A DNA stretch of 64,000 nucleotides, from assembly GCF_022539315.1 (NCBI RefSeq), contig NC_066316.1:23053245-23117244 (forward strand), written 5' to 3'. Source of the stretch: Serinus canaria (Eukaryota > Chordata > Aves > Passeriformes > Fringillidae). The translations under genes were made by a program, and so were the position numbers. Of the stretch, positions 1-14,500 are shown piece by piece (position 1 is the first letter of the stretch; every line of letters begins with the position of its first letter). Under the pieces are notes generated by a model, which searched no databases, was not told the DNA's origin, and saw only the letters and a program-made list of their open reading frames with translations.

Positions 1-119
1 TCAGGAGCAGAGACTGTCTACGCAAAAAAAGGCAGTAACTTTCCAAAACTCACAAGGCAGACCAACAGAAGAGATTACCACCAAGTCTGTTTCCTCCTCC
101 AAAGTCACTCACTAAAAGG

Positions 120-121
<2 letters not shown>

Positions 122-149
<28 letters not shown>
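122..149. repeat. Poly(T), 28 bases
   Basis: An uninterrupted T run, equal to poly(A) on the HHAT strand. No retroposed body is recognisable beside it. Confidence 0.9.
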
Positions 150-154
<5 letters not shown>

Positions 155-1918
155 GAGGAAACACTAAGCAAAACTCATTCTGGTACAGCAGAAGAGAAAA
201 TTCCTTCCTCCTTTGCAGCGCAGTTACAGAGACAGCAGATGATGTAGTTAACAGAGTAATTAACAGAGATAGGTAACAAGCTGAAAATGTCTAAGTTAAG
301 GTTAGAAGAGGAACTGCACAGCACACAGCTGGCTTTGAAAAAAAACATACATTAGTCAAAAATGACATTCAGCTCATGCCAATTCCATGACTAGTTGCAG
401 TCCAGGATCACACACACATACAACTTAAATACAGCATCTCCTTGGGAGGTAAAGCAATGCTGTATGAGAGAATAATATCTTATTATACTCCTTGTACAAA
501 GCAAATGAAAATATTTTATGGCAGAAGCATTACCAGGGTCTCAAACTTAGTACATCAATGTTTACCATGGTTCTACTCTTGGTTAAGTAGCTGTATGCAT
601 TTCCAGAAGACTTTCTTGGACACTCTATTTCTTTTATAAAGTAGCATCTTTTAAACCATGCCTCAATATGATTACAATTTCTTATAAAATTACTTACAAA
701 CAAAATCTGCTTGTCAAAATATAGATGTAACTAATATTGTAGAACTGATACCTGAACTTAGATTTTCAGTTGTGTAAGAACTCTGAAACAGAAGTACATT
801 ACGTAATATTGCCTTTATGAAGGGAGCTATCTGTTAAATACTGTAATGTTACACAGAAAGAAATAAACAAAGTCTACAGCTCAAAGGTTAAAGAAGTGGG
901 TTGCCCTGTGGAATCTTCAAACAAACCCAATTTTCCTTGTGACCTAGGTTTGTATGATCTCATATGTGGTGCCAAAAACCACTGCATTAAAGCCACAAGA
1001 ACTCACGTGTGAAGGCTTAAGACAGTCTTTATCCAGGAAATATGACAAAGTAGCCTAAAATAGAAGTCCAGTAGCAAAGCCAACTCAAGGAAAGGCTGAC
1101 ACCACCTGATCCTTATGGTGGGACCCAAACAGCATACCCTGGCTCATACATACTGGATTCATTCTTCCAAGGTGGATTTCTTCACTGACAGACATTGCAG
1201 TGGATGAAATAACTGATAGAATTAATTCCCTAAGTGCCCAAAGACCACAAAAAAATTCATCCTTCACAGCACACACTACACTTCTTTGTAATGATCAGTA
1301 GATGGTAACAGGTATTGTATTAAAAATGAAGGCAAACACTTTCTTGGTGAACACCTGTGACCTTGCCCACACAAAAAACTCTTAACAGCAAAAACAGTTT
1401 CTCAGTGTAGAATTCAAATGCATTAACCTCCTTTTTCTTGCTGAAGTTCCCTTCTTTAATTGCTTCATCTCTCTAAATATCATCAACCAAAGCACTCAAA
1501 CAATGACTCCATTTTCCTTATTCATCTTCAGAACAGTCCATTGCACACATTGAATAAATTGTTTTTTCTTATGAGAATATTTGACTCCCCTGCACATTCA
1601 AAAATTTCTATAAAATTCAAGCCCTTCTTACAAAATATGAAGGTACTAGAGTTACCAGTGGAAAAGAGGGTTTTTTTAAAGCTTGTCTTCAGTGCAAGAA
1701 AAATTAAGATTTTCACAGCTACTGAAATTTCCTGAGTCATGTTTTTCTGAAGAAGTTCATTAGAGAGTGACTCTGGGTAGATAGCCAAGACAAACAGTTA
1801 CAATTTTTCAAACAAAAAAAATCAACAGAAGACAAAAGAAGAACTTACCATAAAAAATAGAAAGTAATACTGAATTCACATAGTGATTTCTGCTAATAAC
1901 AACAGAAATGCTTTTTAA

Positions 1919-2439
1919 TGTTTTTTCTGGGATAGGGTCTGTTTCCTTCACAGCAGCCAGCAAAGGGCTGTGTTTGCATTTGTGCTGAAAACAGTGCTGC
2001 TGAAAGCACAGGGATGCTTTCATTACTGCAGAGCAGCACTTGCACACAGTCAAGGCTTGTTTTGCTCCTCACATCACAGAGAAGCAGACTGGGGGGTGCA
2101 CAAGGGGATGAAAGGGAGGGGACACAGTCAGGACAGGTGACCTCAAGGGACATCCCACACCATATGGTGTCACACTTGGCACACTAAGATGGGAAAGAAG
2201 GAAGCAGAGGTGGGATTGCCCCGAGTCATGATGTTTGTTGTCCCAAGTCACCAGGACATATGATGGAGTGAATGAGTTCCTTGTTTTGCTTTGCTTGTGT
2301 GTGGCTCGGCTCTTAATTTCCCTATTAAACTGTTCTGTCATCCCACAACTCTTCTCAGTTTTACCCTTCCAATTGTCCCCCATCCCACTGCAGGGAGTTA
2401 ATGTTTTAACCTCAGCAGAGGTTAAGCCCCAGCAATATG
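1919..2439 (+). mobile_element. Avian ERVL-type solo LTR (antisense to HHAT)
   Basis: Starts TGTTTTTTCTGGGATAGGGT and contains GTGCTGAAAACAGTGCTGCT, CTTGTTTTGCTTTGCTTGTG, a CCTATTAAACTG polyadenylation-like stretch and an end near GGTTAAGCCCCAGCAA. These are hallmarks of a common passerine ERVL LTR family remembered from zebra finch. The same family recurs at 22229. No internal viral genes flank it, so it is a solo LTR. The right edge is uncertain by ~10 bp and no clean target duplication was found. Confidence 0.75.
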
Positions 2440-2469
2440 GGAGTGCAGTTCAAACAAGTATTTGCTTAC

Positions 2470-2505
2470 CTGACCAGAAAGTGATGCAGCCCAACGTCAA
2501 AACTT
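2470..2505 (-). CDS. HHAT: HHAT exon 9 micro-exon: residues 336-348, with catalytic Asp339
   Basis: A 36-bp exon lies between a pyrimidine-rich acceptor (TTTTTTCTTACAG) and donor GTCAG|GTAAGC. It completes the Arg codon from exon 8 and encodes [11 protein letters not shown] plus two bases of the next Arg codon. Human has YFDVGLHNFLIR. The Asp sits at residue 339, the catalytic Asp of the MBOAT site. Phase, splice sites and protein similarity all agree, so the call is strong despite the short length. An LTR ends about 30 bp past the donor. Confidence 0.92.
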
Positions 2506-5500
2506 CTGTAAGAAAAAACAATACAGCAAATTTTAATTACTAAAAAAAACTACTCTGTTGAGTGTTGTACAAACACTGTGTTTCAAAACAATAATACCAA
2601 ACATAAAGTTACTTGAATTGATGAAGCAAAAAGCAAAGTGTAACATGCAACTTCCTTTCTGTAATGACATGTGAAATTTAAGATGATCACCATGAAAAGA
2701 TTTAGGTGCATGTTATAAAGCTCACAAATCTCTTGTTGGAGTATTTATTCAATGAAGTGTTAACATTCAGAGTATTATAACACACATAAAGCATAGAATA
2801 TGTATATACTGTTACTGGAAATAATGTAAGCATCCTGGTCACCGGTACATTTTCTATTACATGCAAGTAGATCCTCTGTGCAAAACTGCTGTGGAATCTC
2901 TTTCCCCTTTTCTGCTCTGTACTGCAGTAAAATGCAAGGGACTGCCGTGAATCCTCCCCACAATAAGGAATCATCAAAAAAACCCTTATGTCTCCTTCAA
3001 ATACAGAATTTCCAAGAAGCAGACCTTGCAAGTGTGTTCAACTCACATCGGGAAGAAAGTTAAGTTTGAGGACTTCTGACAGTAAGTACAAGTTAGATCA
3101 CATTAAATTACAAGAACCATGTCTGAAATCTTCAGCCCAAACAACATACATTGACAGTAGCTGTCAGCATTTCTTCCCCTTTTCTGGTTCCTCCATTCCT
3201 AAGATAACTCAGGAGAACCAAGCTCATGAACAATGCACTAGCAAATCCTTGACTCTATAGGAAGGCATCCTGATTTGAGACATTTCCCTAACATCTGAAG
3301 TATCTGCCAGCCTTATAGGACTATCCATATAATCCCAGATTAGCTGTGTGCATAATGGCACAAATGAAAAATGCAAGTGTCTCATTCCCAGTACTGGACT
3401 TGCTCTGGAATGGGCTTATATTTCACATACACAGAAAACATTTTGGCATATACTAAGCTCTTGAGCATTCTGTTCCAAAAAAACCTAATTGGTCATTTTG
3501 AGTACAACACAGTTTTATTGTGCTTGCTGTGTGCTGCTTTCTAACTGAAAGATCAAGAGAAATCATCAGATAGTTAATGGCATTCTGATAACAGGAGACA
3601 GATAACGAGGTGCAGAAATTCTAGAGTAAATAGAGAAGAAAACTCCACTTGTTCAGCAGGGTAGATAGGAGAGCAACGAATTTCTCACTGAAAAGCTGCC
3701 TTACAACAGAAAAACATCCTCCCAGAAACATGTATCTAGTCATCATTAAATCTGTATTTTTCATAACTCTTTCCTGAAATCATCCCACCTTTCATATTAT
3801 TGTTGTATTACTGTGCAATTAAACTGCATGAAGTGCATCCAGTAATCTTTCTGCATTCCTCCTGCCTGGATACATACAGTTTTGGCTCCCTCTCTTCACT
3901 AAAATGTTCTGTGTTGCACAGACAGTTTTCTGTACTGGAGCTGGACACAGACTATATTTTTAGCTCTGAAAACATTTTCTTCCTAGGACCAAGCACTCAG
4001 AATGTTTGTGCTGGGAAGGGGAGTAGAAGAAACTTGCACAGTTTCAGGAGAGAGCTGTATGCTAAACAGCCACCTTGCACATCTTCAGCCAGGCTGATCT
4101 TTTCAAGTTCTCCCAGCTGCTCTCCATGGCAATCACCAAAGCTGCTACAGTCTCTGACAGGACACACAAACTGAGCTGCTTGTGGGGATGTGGAACATAA
4201 AAATATCACTATTTTTGACAATGAACCAAAAGCCAAAGACATGGCTTAACAAAAGCAGGAAAAGTGAATGGTCCTGCTAACTTGTGATATCAGAGCTGAA
4301 GGAGACTGGGGTGGACAAAGCTGAGGCAGAGTGGGTTCAGACAGGGAGGGAAAAAGTTTGCTGTAGATGCCATGCCATGCCACCTTTTCCCTAATTTTTC
4401 ACTCTTTCCAAAACATCATTTAAAAAGCATATATATATATATATATAAAACATATATCTAAAACACTTGCTATTAGAAAAGTTTTCTAAGTTTATTTCAT
4501 AGGGGCTTTAGCTATTGGATATTTTGTGGAAATATTTTTAATAAGTATTAAAAATAAACATGCATAGAACCAATTTATTATAATAAATAACAAGAAGGAA
4601 AATTTATCAGAGCCTCACTGGATATAATTCAGCATGCACAGACAGGGCCCATTATTCCTCAGTTTGATTTTGTACTGATACACTTCAACAGTCTACCCAA
4701 AATCCTGAGTTCTAAACAATGTAAGCAGCCCTTTGAGATATAACTACACCATGACCAACAGAATTTTGACATTATACAGCATTGTCTGAGTGTGCAGTTA
4801 GATCTTAAAGACACTTTGAGACAGTATCATTGATTAGTTCCAAAAGCAAGGATATCAAGGCTGAACAAGTTCAAATTGTAAATGGGAGAAATGGTTGCAT
4901 TACTTAAGGCTATGGATATTGTCTACAGACACCTGGGATAATGAATAGAAACACTGTGCAAGGCAAAAACACTGAAAGAAAGAATTATGGGAGACTGGTT
5001 TTGACAAAATATTACTACAGACACTTCTTACTATTTTTTCTTGTTCATATTTAAATACATACTGCAGTTAAGTCCACAAGTAATGTGAAAATACAGTGAA
5101 GCAGCAATGGAAACAGATCTAGCAGATGCAATTAATCCCTCCATTCTTAGATGGAAATGTTAAAAAGAGGCAAAAGAGGGTTTGTACAGCAGTGGTAAGG
5201 CTGTAACTTGGGGTGAAATGAGCAACTTCATTAATAGGAAAAAGAGAGCAAATAATCACTATGTATTTGCATTAAAAATTTCATAGTGATCCCTTCAACA
5301 GAGGACTCCACCCATCAGGCAATGGCAGTGTCCCCCACAATCAGGACACAATTAGACCTGCCATATGCACACTGACAGGATTATCTACTGCCTATAAAAT
5401 ACTTGATATTACAACAAAGTTTATAAACAACTTCACACTTGTTAAATCCTGAAGTACCCTGCAAAATTACAGCATTTAGCTGGAAGTTATTGCATTCTAG

Positions 5501-8500
5501 GGTGCCTCAGTCACATAAATTTCAGAAACACCTCAGTAATGTAAGTTTCAGAAATCCTATAATGAACGTAATTTTTCAAAATAAATGTTTTCATTAAAAT
5601 CTAAAGTAACAACAGAAAGGAAATCCTCAACTAACATGAGTAAAAAATTATTGACCAGTTAAATTCTCTACACTGATCAAATGTCAATAGCTATACAGTA
5701 TTTCAAATTTTGGTGAAATAAGTAAAATCTAGTTTATCAAAACAGCAATGGTCTTGGAACAAAGCAAAATCTTAACTAGCCAAAGGAACAATAAAAGGGA
5801 GGTATATCTAACCTCAATTTCATAATTACTATAGACAGTACGGACAATTTGATAGCTGTTTTCTTTATAAAATCATCCCTAATTCTGCTCCTCGGTAGGG
5901 CAGTTTTGGATCACAGTTCTTCACAACCTTCATGCTTTTCTTAAGCATGGAAGCTCTAGTTTGATATAATTCAATGAAACATTACACATACAACCCCTCA
6001 TCATCAAACTTGTCTTTTGCCAGTACATCAACTACAGACTGGTGACCAATAATATACATACCAACAAAGAGCTTTTCCAAAACACAATCTTTGAAAATGT
6101 ACCTGCAGGAGAAAGATGTATGATTGCAGGCAGAGGTTTCAAAATTATTTCAGATGTGCGGTTTCTGCTCTGAAAGCTAAATGCATTATGCAGCAACCTG
6201 TCTTCAGTTTTTATTCAGAACAAAGATGATGGAGGAAAAACTTAAAAATGTTAAGCACATAGCCTCCAGTGGATTGTTTATAATCCCACTTTCCACAAAG
6301 CTGTGCCTTCCTTTAGCTAAAGTCTAAATGCTGGTTCCTCAAAAGAAGAATTGTGTGAGCCTCTAATACACAGCTTTTATATTCAATCAATTACACCAGC
6401 CTATCATATTTAAGGACTTGCCTAGATGAAAACTGACACTCATTAGCTGTGTTAGGTACTACAAGTCACAATTCCAGCATGATGACTAAAGGACCCTGAT
6501 CTCACAAGGTCTGATTGTGAGATCTCATTCCTAAGGATTTACAATGATATAAAAAAATGTAAATACTGAACACATGCCAAGATTACAAGAATCAAAGTTA
6601 AGCCAGCCATATTTTATGAAACCAATTCCAATAATGTCAATTGCCCAACTCTGACTTTATGCATCCATATTTTTAAGCCATGTGCTGAAAAGAAAGCAGT
6701 CCAGCTTTATTTCCTGTCAGTTCTGCCCCAGGACTGCTGGGCTGCACACTATTCCTGGAAGCAAAGTACAGCACAGTGTGCAGCATCATCTGGGAAGTAC
6801 TTGGCTAACCATGGACTTCAGAAAGATGTTCTGCAAGCAGTCAGTACATCAGCACTCAAAATCAGATAGTGGACTGGTTCTTACTTTGGGCCCTACCTTA
6901 AGAGGAGTAGAGCTATGTAGATAGTTTGCCATTTGTGAAAAAAAGAAATCCAACCAAAAAAAAAAACCAAAATAACCACCCAGAGACAGAGACAGGCAAC
7001 TGTGACACTGTGTACCCAGAGATTGCATTGCATTGTAGACAGAAATATCCCAGACACCTTAAAAACAGTCATGTTGCCACTGAACATAAACAATTCTGAA
7101 TGCAGAAAGGAATGGTGTAGTTTCTATAAGCAGGAGAGGAGCAAACAATATAATTACACTTAAATCTCTTCAAATCAGCCTGGTTGCCATTTATGGCAGT
7201 GAGGAAATCCAACAAGTGGGTTATTTATTAGAGCTTTGGTACTCTGGGTATTCAACATCTCTTTAAAAAAAACATTGTAGGTGCTGCAATGTTTCAACAA
7301 TGGCTCTTGGCCCTTTCTTTAAAATGTGGCTGAACTTGACACTAGGAAGTCAAACTCATTTCCATACCCTCAGAGTAGCCTGTCCTATTGAATTGCAGAA
7401 CTGTTTGCAAGACTAGCACTTCCATTAGCTGTCTTTGCAAATAAATGTGGCATTTAGCCAGTGAGCTGCTGAGCAAGAGTCTCTCCCACACCAGAATATT
7501 TTGCACTGGAGACTGAGGAGTCTGAATGACAGCTGCCTTCACTGACACAGCACTCAAGCTGCTTCCTTGCCCCTATTTTTTGAGCAGCCCCTTACAGCAG
7601 GGATACCCAAAAGACTCTGTAAAAAGAATTACCTTTTTTTCCCAGAACTACTTTTCTGGATTCTCCTAGATCTGCTCATGCTTTTCCCAATACTGCCTGT
7701 GGCAACCTTCCCAGCAAGCAATGCCTTAAAGATGAGTGCTTCCAAATTTCAAATAATTACAAGCATGCAATGTGAATCTGGAGCAATTTTAGAGTCTTGT
7801 CTGAAGAGTTAGATTACTACCAGGAAAGCAGATACTAAAGTCTATATTCAGGTTTTGTAAGTGCTATTATTTAATGTCTCAATGAGCTATAAAACTCTGC
7901 TAAAGCAAATCCCCTGGAGGGGGTACAGCCTAACAAACAGAATAAGTATTTTTCAAGCAGTGACTGCCACCAATTGATTCACCATCATCTTGATTATTAA
8001 ATAAACATCTGGGAAAGCCATCTATATTTTTAAAAGACATTTTTCCCTGTCCATGTATTGAATTAATTCAGTTTTCTGCAAGTTTGCTACGAAGGTGTAG
8101 GTTTCAGGTAAAGCTTGTTTCTTCAGTGACAAGCAGCACAATTCCTCTTCTAAATAACATAACTGCCTTCATACTTGAATACACTATTTACAAAGCTGAT
8201 GTACAACTTCAGATAGAAAAACCACAATTAAATTGTCACAGATGATTTTGCAGGAGAGATAAACACAGTAAGCACACTGAAAATATTCACTTAAACTGTG
8301 AATACTGTGTAGCAGTATTAGTTTTTAAAAATAAAGACAGAGATGCCTGATGAAAAATACAACCCAGTCCAATACAACAATCTGTTTGGATTTATCATCT
8401 GTTACCTAAATTATAGAATAGACTTCTGGACACCGAGCCTTTAAAGTCATTTTAACATTTTTCTGAGGACTCTTTTGCCACATACAAGGATGTTTTTGGA

Positions 8501-11500
8501 GCTCTCATTTTTGAGATCAGCCTTTCAATTTGTGCAAGACACTTGGTGGATTCCACCCACATACATATTTCTAGTCTGCCCACTGATATGGTATTGAAAT
8601 TAGGAACAAATGCATATATGGAGCTCTTTTGGCATTCCTACCATTCTTCAAATCCTACCATTCTTCAAATCCTACCATTTCCTATGCATCTCTTCTCTTA
8701 CCATGCAACTTCGGAAAAAAACAATTCATTGCTCAATCCAATGATAAGATTCCTGTTTAAGAGAATTCAATGTTCTTGTAAACATTAAGATCTTAAAAAC
8801 TTGCTAAGCCTAGATCTCAAGCTTCAATGGACCCTTTTGTTTGCAAGCTTTGACTTTAACCATCTGCAATGCAGAAAACCAGTAGCTTTTATTTCAATGT
8901 AAAAATGCACCTAAGAGTAAAAATAAAAATCTATGCTATTTCAAAGAGAAAATATGAAGACTGTCAAATGCTTTCATATTATATCTTTGACAAACAATTT
9001 CTTGTTACAGCAATAATAAGGAGAACTTGTGTACACATGAGGATACCTTTATCATTCTCTGACACTTGCTTAAGGACCCTGGAATTTTAACACTTCATGC
9101 TTAGATAAAACACTTTGAATCCCTGTTGTGTTTCTTCCTGGAATGATTCAACAGTCTACCAACTTGCCTTTTGGTCTCCTCCTTTATTGAAATAACCAAA
9201 GCTGCCACTGTGTTGTGCCTGTGCTGGATGCCTCCATATAGAGGTTCCTGCTCAGTGCTGTAAGTGCTCTGTAGCACCAACATGGCAAATGCACCAACAT
9301 TCACATTATTTCACAGAAACAGTCCTCTGTAAATGTCTGACAGTTTAAGGAAAAGCCCTAAATATTTTATTTGGGAAGTATTTACTGCATAGCATCACAG
9401 GGAGAAGCTAGGGCTTCCTGTACCCAGGAGAACAGTGGAAATCCACAGTGAAATCCTGACACCATCAAAATCAGCACAAAACTCTCACTGATTTCAAGGG
9501 AAGCAGAAATATACCTGGACTGACTCTGGACAATCTGTATAATGCAGAATACAGTCCAATTTCAGTGTGCATTTTGTCTTTCACTTTCATCTCCAAGTAG
9601 AAGCTGTTAGTAAGTCTCAAAGCTTCATCTGCACAGTTTCACCTATTAGCTGGGAACTCAGGCTGGAGACCTGCAGAGTAAAATTAACCTACAGTAAGGC
9701 ACCCACAGGGAGAAAGCTCTTTTGAGGACCACATAAAAACATGTCACAATGCTAGTGGCCTCCAGCCTACAAATTAAATTCATGACCTAATATGTTTCAT
9801 TGTTTTATTTCAGTTTAAATGCACAACTTGTATTATATCAGAAAGCCAGAGGAAAGTTGTAATGATTCTAGGCAGTGACTCCTCCTCACCCCTGTAATCT
9901 CTTGGACAGAAAGAGAAGCACAGTGTTCAGCAGGCACCAGCCATTGGCAGTGTATGTAAATTGCACACAAGTCTGTCTACTTGGGAGGCTTTAAAATAAC
10001 AAATTGGTTTTGTTTCTCACATATCCAATCACTGGATCTTGGTGATACAGCTCAGCAAACACTTTTTAAAAAAGCAAAGTCTCATTTGTATTCTGTTAAT
10101 CTCTCCTAGAACCCTTCAGAAGAAATACTGCTTTAATTTTATATCTTCCCCAATTCTTCAAAAGCCTATAGTAGCTCATGGAGGGTGGATGAAACCTAAT
10201 GCCCATTAGTGGCAAACTCCCATAGGGAAAGTTCTCCCTCAGCCTTTGTCACATAAGACTCCTGAACTGCAGCGTGATTGTCCAATTACTGTGAGATCTC
10301 CATCCTTACTGCAAACAGAGCCAACAAGTTTATTAACAGCCATTACTCATTTTCTCCAGTAGTTGTGAGCAGGCAGAGTGCTGCTTGCCAAATGTGAGCA
10401 GCAGTAACAGTCTGTATCTACACAGAGCTCATATCAAATACAGTGAGCAATGGGATTCACAGGTGAAGAGCAGTAGGTGGGTTTAGCTTGATTTTTAAAT
10501 AAAACCCAGCAATTTGAAATGACAGTGACAATGCAGTCATTAGACAAATAAATTCTCAATAATTATGCAATTTAGATCCAAGAAGGATTAGGGTGCCTTA
10601 TTACTGCACTTCTTTTCACACTTCAGAGTAACAGATTTCTTTTTCTCTATTGAAGAGATTTAAGGAGCCTTTCAAAGCTTTGATTTAACCAGCAAATTGA
10701 ACAGTACAGTACAGTAGTAACTGCAGCATGCACTAATTTAGCTGACACCAAAACCAGTTAAATCTTTTGTCTTCATCAGTGAGAGAGAGAATAGCCAACC
10801 AGTCCACAACTTTCATATATTCAGGTGACATCTTAGCTGGAAACATCACAGATCAATATTCAGCTTTAAGCATCACCAGAGTTAACAAAAAATACAGTAA
10901 ATCAGGGAGACTTATTTTTAAACTTTAAAACAAGTTTTTCCACAAATAAAGACATGCACTAATTCTGCAACTAAATAGACAAGTTTTTGGCAAGAAGTTG
11001 AAGTATTCAGATATAGGGAAGCAGGTGCAATATTTAACTAACTATAATGTTAGTTATAACTCCACAGCCTAAGGAGAGCTTCCCTCGACTCCAGCTGTCC
11101 ATGCACACTGTGACTGTGTATTTAACACCAAATCATTCTCCTTAGGAATACCACAGGAGTTGTAGAGAGCAAGAACATTCAGGGAGACCTGCCTTACATT
11201 CAACTTTATGTATCAACAGAAAGAAGAAGAGCACTTTCCTTCCCAAGATTCACACTCAGCATCCTCAAAGACCATGTTAATATCTTCTCAAGAATGAAAG
11301 CTTAATATTCTTGTAGTGTTTTAAAGCACACCACCTACCTCTCTAGGCACATAAGCTTTCTGTGACACAACTGATCTTATGCATGTTATTTTTACTACTG
11401 ATTTGGGATGTGATCCAGTGCACTTGTACACACAGGACAAGAAACCTAATCCTGTGACTTCACAGTGTTAAAGTCTGTTAGAGTGTGCAGAAGCCTGCAC

Positions 11501-14500
11501 ATTTTGGCAATAATTTTAATTTCAATAAAATTCTCCTTTACTCATGAGCACTAGGCTCTTGCAACACTGGGGGCATAACTGTATTCAGTCCAAATACCCT
11601 TTGAAATAATCTTTTTTCATATTTAAGATGCCACCTCCAAAACACAGTAGGGAAAAGATGCCTTTTAACTCTGGAATAGAAATGTTGCAGCATTAATATT
11701 TTTAAGTCTAAACCCAAGGAAAAGCTAGGTAATAAAAAGACATTTATTCTACCTGATAGACTGTGTACAACATACTGGACAACCCCCTTCTTTGAAAATA
11801 TCAAAGGGAAAAAATGAACCAGAAGAGACAATCCTCAACTCCAGAGGAAAGGGAAATATGCACAAGCATGTCCTTTCTTTTCTTGTCTCTCAGTTCCAGC
11901 TGCCCAGTATGTCCCATCACAAACATGGAGTAGAGTGCTTTCAAAAACACAGCTGTCTAGAACTGCAGGACAAATACAAAACAAACCATCTGGAAAATAC
12001 CTCATCCTCTTGAAGCTGACTGGTAGGCCTCTCACAGCACTGAAAATTAGATTCTCTGCTCATAGCACAAGTAGGCTTGTCCTGGCTCAAATCCCCAGAC
12101 TGACCCTCTCACCAGGCACAGAACCTCAGAGGAGGTCTTCCTACAGCTTTGGAAAGCAGCTGCTGCAACCCTTTCCACAGCAGGGTGGGCAGCAGGTGTG
12201 AGCCACAGATCTGGATGTGCCATTCAAATTTCTACCCGGCTTTGGGTGATTCATGCTGAATCTCTCCTTCCATCTGCCATGGAGATGTGGAGTTTCTTTT
12301 CACTGCCTGCTTCTCCTTCCCTCATGCAAATTTTTCAAGGCTTGGTAACTTAAGGGCTCCTGAGGATACCTGCAATGTAAAGAAGGTTAACCTATCATCC
12401 TTCCTTTCTGCTCTACAATTACCTCCAAATGACAGGTTGCACAACAGCAATTTGCTGTTATCACTAACATGTAATCAGAGAACTAAACTCATAGGAAGGA
12501 AAAATTTAGGGAGCAAAATCTGCTATCTCCTATTTCAGACCATCCATCAGCCTATCCAGAAACACCAAAACAAAAGAGCACTATGAGACCCAAACACAAA
12601 GAATGAACCTTTCACCATTTGCTAGAGCACAAGTCCCTAAACACACAAAGGCACATTACTCTGAGCCCAGAGGCAGGGATGTCATCCTGACTACACAGAT
12701 CTGCAGCACAGCTACAGTTGCTATTGTTACACACAATTATGTTTGTGTTAACTTGTGCCAAACATTGGCTATTTGGGAATTTAAGGAGGCAAGCTGTCCA
12801 AGTCAAGCACTGACAAAAACTCCACTTCTGATCTTAATTTAAATTACCTTAATGATATTTTACATAGCTTTTCAGCATCTTTCTTGTTTTCATATACTTA
12901 ACAAGCTAATTCCCAAGATTATTTATTCCACTCCTAAAAATTAGAAGCTCAAAGACCAGAAAGTACATGTCAAACTGGTTGAGACAATAAGCAGCACAGA
13001 TGAAAATGCACTCAAGTAATTACTTTACCTCTACAGATCAGGAAGTCCATTTTCCTTTCTTAAATATCTATTTCAGACCTCACCATAAACTAATAGGCAA
13101 CTGAACAATACTATCAGGAGTTTAAGCCAGAAATAAAAGATAGTAAGTTTTTGCAGACTATTCATCATTCTAGAATTACTGCATGTGGTCACAGTGATCT
13201 CTTGTGCTCACATTTACACATGAGTGTCAGACTTGTCTTTTCCCAGAAAAATCCAAAGCAAAGGGAAAAAAACCCTGGCAATCTTCTTTTATGACAGACG
13301 TACAAGGAATTGTTTCCAGAAGGAGGAAAGTTTCAGGATCATTGGTAAAAGTAGGCAAAAAGTACCAGATCAGGAAGAAACAAATGCAAATGAATTTACA
13401 TTTTTATCTGTAGATCTATTTTCTATGGGATCATTATAGCCAAGAATGTGATAAGAACACAGCAGACTGTAATCCATAATTTGAAGCAATTCACTGAGAC
13501 CTTGCACAAAGACCAATTTTTCATGTCAGGCAAAAAATCTTAAGCAGTAAGCTAAACTAAATGGCAGACAATTTCTTGTAAATCATAACCCAGATGCCAT
13601 TTTTGGATGTCACAAAAACATCACTGGCATAAATTTAACTTGTTTGTATAGAAGTGTGTGCCTGTACATGCCAAATACAGCCCCTCCTAGTCCACCCCTT
13701 AGGCATGCAAGAAAATCAGGGGCTGCCTAATGTCAGACTCCTGTCTGTCAAGAATCAGGGTATTAAACACAGAGTAGAACCTAAAACCTAAAGCGTGGTA
13801 GTTGAAAATGATCTGATCTTTATCACTGCATTTTTTATTTTCCTCTGGCAGCATTCTTCAACTTCATTTTCTTTAATCTAGATGAAATACTGTTTACAGT
13901 GAAATCTACGTTTCATACTCTACTTCTGCCTGCCTTCTTGAAAAGCCTCTACTCTTGCTGAGACTAACCTATATTAAACATGCATCAAGTTTCAGCACAA
14001 TTCATCCCCAAAACACTTGTCTCCAAACTATTTTGGAATATTTGAGAATGACAAGATTTCAAGGTGGAAAGGTAGAAGAAGTAATCACAGAATTGTTTGG
14101 GTTGTAAGGGACCTTCAAAGATAATCCAGTTGCAATGCCCCTGACATGTGTAAGAACAACTCTTACTAGACCAGGTTGATCAGGACTCCATCCAACCAGG
14201 CCTTGAACACTTCCAGGGACAGGGCATCCACAACTTCTCTGGGCAACATATTCCAATGCCTCACCACTGTCTCACTAAAGAATTGCTTCTTAGAATCTAA
14301 TCTAAACCTCTCCTCTTTCACTTTAAACCCATTTCCCCTTGTCTATCACTATCTGCCTACATAAAGAGGTCTCTCTTCCTCTTTTTCATAAGCCCCCTTT
14401 AGCTACTGGAAGGCTGCAATGAGGTTTCCCTGGAGCCTTTGTTTCTCCAGGCTGAACCCAACTCTTCAAACCACCTGCATAGACAAGGTGCTCCAGCCCT

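Noticed and set aside
1..2469. Search for the HHAT exon with the catalytic His (WHGG) motif
   Set aside because: No reverse-complement match to the motif was seen here or elsewhere left of exon 8; the remaining exons must lie outside the window.
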